DNA from: Geosiphon pyriformis
Taxonomy: Eukaryota > Glomeromycota > Glomeromycetes > Archaeosporales > Geosiphonaceae
Length of the DNA stretch: 10,109 bases
NCBI GenBank assembly: GCA_016748015.1
Contig: JAAOMT010000309.1
Span: 210,602-220,710, forward strand
Reading direction: 5' to 3'
A program made the position numbers and the translations under genes. The notes beneath the pieces were generated by a model. That model was not told the origin of the DNA. It did not search any database and worked only from the letters and a program-made list of their open reading frames with translations. Each line of letters opens with the position of its first letter. Within the stretch, counting starts at the first letter, position 1. Shown one piece after another: positions 8,812 to 10,109 of the stretch.

Positions 8812-8859
8812 TATTTCAGGAATTTAGAATGTAGGGAAAAAAGAAGTTTTTTTTTAATA
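8812..8859 (-). other. LINE A 5' leader
   Basis: About 48 nt lie between the right target-site duplication and the first in-frame ATG of ORF1. The stretch is A/T-rich, with a T9 run at 8847-8855 on the plus strand. LINEs of this kind usually carry an internal promoter in the 5' region, but I see no recognisable promoter motif. If the true ORF1 start is further in (see ORF1), the leader would be correspondingly longer. Confidence 0.55.
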
Positions 8860-8872
8860 TTTAATCCAATTT
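8860..8872. repeat. Target-site duplication, right copy (5' side of LINE A)
   Basis: The plus strand reads TTTAATCCAATTT, the partner of 2036-2048. It marks the 5' end of LINE A at about 8859, some 48 nt upstream of the first ORF1 Met. The LINE B codons just to its right (8864-8890, minus strand) read TIVEFAKLD, an RRM-like strand also present in LINE A ORF1 as KVLVEF. Confidence 0.85.
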
Positions 8873-9300
8873 GGCAAATTCTACTATAGTCTTTTACTAT
8901 AGCTTAATTAATTATAATTTGATAAATACAATTTGACCAAATTTGACTACTGTAGTAATAATTATTTTTTTTAGCATATCTATAAATTTTTTTTGATTAT
9001 TACAGCTTAATTTGAATGTATTTCTTGTTTTTTAAGATTATTATTTATAATAAATATCTTTTTTTTTAGCCAATGACACAGCTTTTTTTACGTTTTTTTC
9101 TGTATAAATATTGATCTAATAATTTTTTTAAATTTTGAGAAAGTAATAGTCTTCTAAAACCATTGATTATTGAAAAAATTTTCTTGATTACTTGAGTTTT
9201 TACTGTTACTAACTTGTTTTTTACAGCTAAAAGATTAATATTTAAAGCAAAAAATTTCTTAATAGTTATTTCAACTTGAATTTTTATTATCTTAAAGTTA
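8860..9300 (-). pseudogene. LINE B ORF1, N-terminal half (relic)
   Basis: To the right of LINE A the minus strand carries the upstream part of the interrupted ORF1. KKFFALNINLLAV lies at 9260-9222 and VIKKIFSIINGF follows. Then come KKAVSLAKKKDI (about 9095-9055), TTVVKFGQIVFIKL and TIVEFAKLD (8890-8864), ending at the insertion site. LINE A ORF1 has the same series: LTKSFALNIGLLAV, VRKLFYKIDSF, ALVKYGKIFSIKMQL, KVLVEF. Several stops and some frame drift are present. One CpG remains, at 9091-9092. By comparison with LINE A, the B ORF1 start would be expected near 9820. Confidence 0.82.
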
Positions 9301-10109
9301 ATTTGTTTTTTGTTTAATGAAATATTAGAAGAAAATAAAAAAAAACAATTTTTTTTTCTATATTAAAAACAAAAAAGCTAAGAAAAAAGCCACAATTCAA
9401 ACCAGAAATTATTTTTTTGGTCTTAAAAATAGTAATAGTTAAATCCAAAAAATGCTTTTATTAATACCAGTTATGAAATTATTGTTTTTATTATTATTAA
9501 ACTTATTATTTATCTGAATAAACACTACTATCAGAACTAGATCTAATCAAGGAAATATTTTTCTCATTACTAAAGTATTTAACATATTAAAAATGATTTT
9601 TTTTTTTGAAAAAAATAGCTTTTAATAAGATCATAAATGTTTTTTTGGGCATTTTTTTTAGACATACTACTATTTAAAACAGTTTCCAAGTTCACAATAA
9701 AAGGTTATTAGCTTAAAAAATATTAAAAAAAAAAACAAAAAACTTTTTTTTCAAAATTATGCTCTTTGGAAAATTTAAAACATAGAAAAAAAAAAGATTG
9801 AACTTAATTTAAATTAAATTATATTTGTTAATACCAATATTAAAAATAATAAAAAACTATTAATTTTAATTTTATAGAAAATTAACAAAAAAAATTAGTA
9901 TTAAAAAAGATTTTGGCTTTTTACTAATAATAATATGTTTTTAGCAAGATTATGTTAAATATTAATTATAAAAAATTATATAATATAATTAAAAATTTGC
10001 CAAATAGCAAAATTATTAAATTGTTTAATTAAAACTGTTAAAAAAATTTTTTATGATTTTGTTTAATTATTTTTTGGCTGTTTACAGCAAATTTAATATT
10101 TTTTAAGTA
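9301..10109. other. Extremely AT-rich stretch without a readable product
   Basis: No open frame of note exists on either strand, there is no CpG, and homopolymers of A or T of 8-11 are frequent. By colinearity with LINE A, the part to about 9850 should be the poorly conserved N-terminal region of LINE B ORF1. A weak run KTKKIISGL on the minus strand around 9430-9400 might belong to it. From about 9850 to the right edge there should be the LINE B leader and then older flanking DNA. I cannot place the LINE B 5' end, and I see no tRNA, promoter or gene. Confidence 0.5.

Larger units (their letters stand above)
2046..8859 (-). mobile_element. LINE A: nearly full-length, degenerate non-LTR retrotransposon
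   Basis: This is one retrotransposon copy of about 6.8 kb read right to left. In order it has a leader of about 48 nt, ORF1, a TAATG overlap, ORF2, a 3' UTR of about 130 nt and a poly(A) tail seen as ten T at 2046-2055. A 13-bp target-site duplication flanks it. Domain order is RRM-like segments, CCHC knuckle and coiled coil in ORF1, then APE endonuclease, reverse transcriptase, RNase H and a Cys/His finger in ORF2. Such elements move by target-primed reverse transcription. The copy looks 5'-complete because ORF1 begins near the duplication. It cannot be autonomous: there are 26 in-frame stops, two frameshifts and lost catalytic residues. The clade is uncertain; an APE/RNase H LINE with a CCHC ORF1 suits the I/R1/Tad-like groups. 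I recognise the family from fungal (Glomeromycotina) genomes by memory only. Confidence 0.93.

Noticed and set aside
9301-10109. Short A/T palindromes and long A or T runs as terminators, origins or promoters
   Set aside because: Such motifs are expected by chance at this base composition, and nothing positions them near a gene.
1-10109. Defence, biosynthetic or other novel multi-gene system
   Set aside because: Every readable coding stretch on the minus strand belongs to one LINE family. I found no other conserved gene, CRISPR array or RNA gene.

Overview
Overall reading. The window is a stack of two non-LTR retrotransposons (LINEs) of one family, both on the minus strand, with one nested inside the other. 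I see no ordinary host gene. The protein signatures are an ORF1 with RRM-like segments, a CCHC knuckle and a coiled-coil tail, and an ORF2 with APE-type endonuclease, reverse transcriptase, RNase H and a C-terminal Cys/His finger. They resemble a LINE family I associate with arbuscular mycorrhizal fungi (Glomeromycotina, Rhizophagus-like genomes). The very AT-rich base composition fits that. The host assignment rests on recognition from memory, not on a search.

Layout. (1) 1-2048 is the 3'-ward part of an old LINE ('LINE B'): the end of ORF1 (about 2048 down to 1020), then the start of ORF2 with the endonuclease domain (about 990 down to 1), running off the left edge. (2) 2046-8859 is a nearly full-length younger LINE ('LINE A'): a short 5' leader, ORF1 (8811 to 6864), a TAATG stop/start overlap, ORF2 (6864 to 2183), a 3' UTR of about 130 nt and a 10-nt poly(A), seen as T10 on the plus strand. 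(3) 8860-10109 holds the 5'-ward part of LINE B ORF1, readable to about 9300, then extremely AT-rich sequence without a readable product.

Key relationship. LINE A sits inside ORF1 of LINE B. A 13-bp direct repeat with one transition (2036-2048 and 8860-8872) flanks LINE A. If LINE A and one repeat copy are skipped, the LINE B frame runs straight across. Over 22 codons it aligns without gaps to LINE A's own ORF1.

State. Both copies are dead. LINE A keeps its frame over about 6.6 kb with only two frameshifts, both in or beside homopolymers, but carries 3 in-frame stops in ORF1 and 23 in ORF2. It has also lost catalytic Asp residues in RT (FVDN) and RNase H (YTNGS). LINE B is far more decayed and is almost pure A/T. 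By eye there are only about 17 CpG dinucleotides in the whole window, all but one of them inside LINE A. The damage looks like C-to-T/G-to-A decay, either methyl-CpG deamination or a RIP-like process. I found no tRNA, rRNA, CRISPR or bacterial-type regulatory elements.
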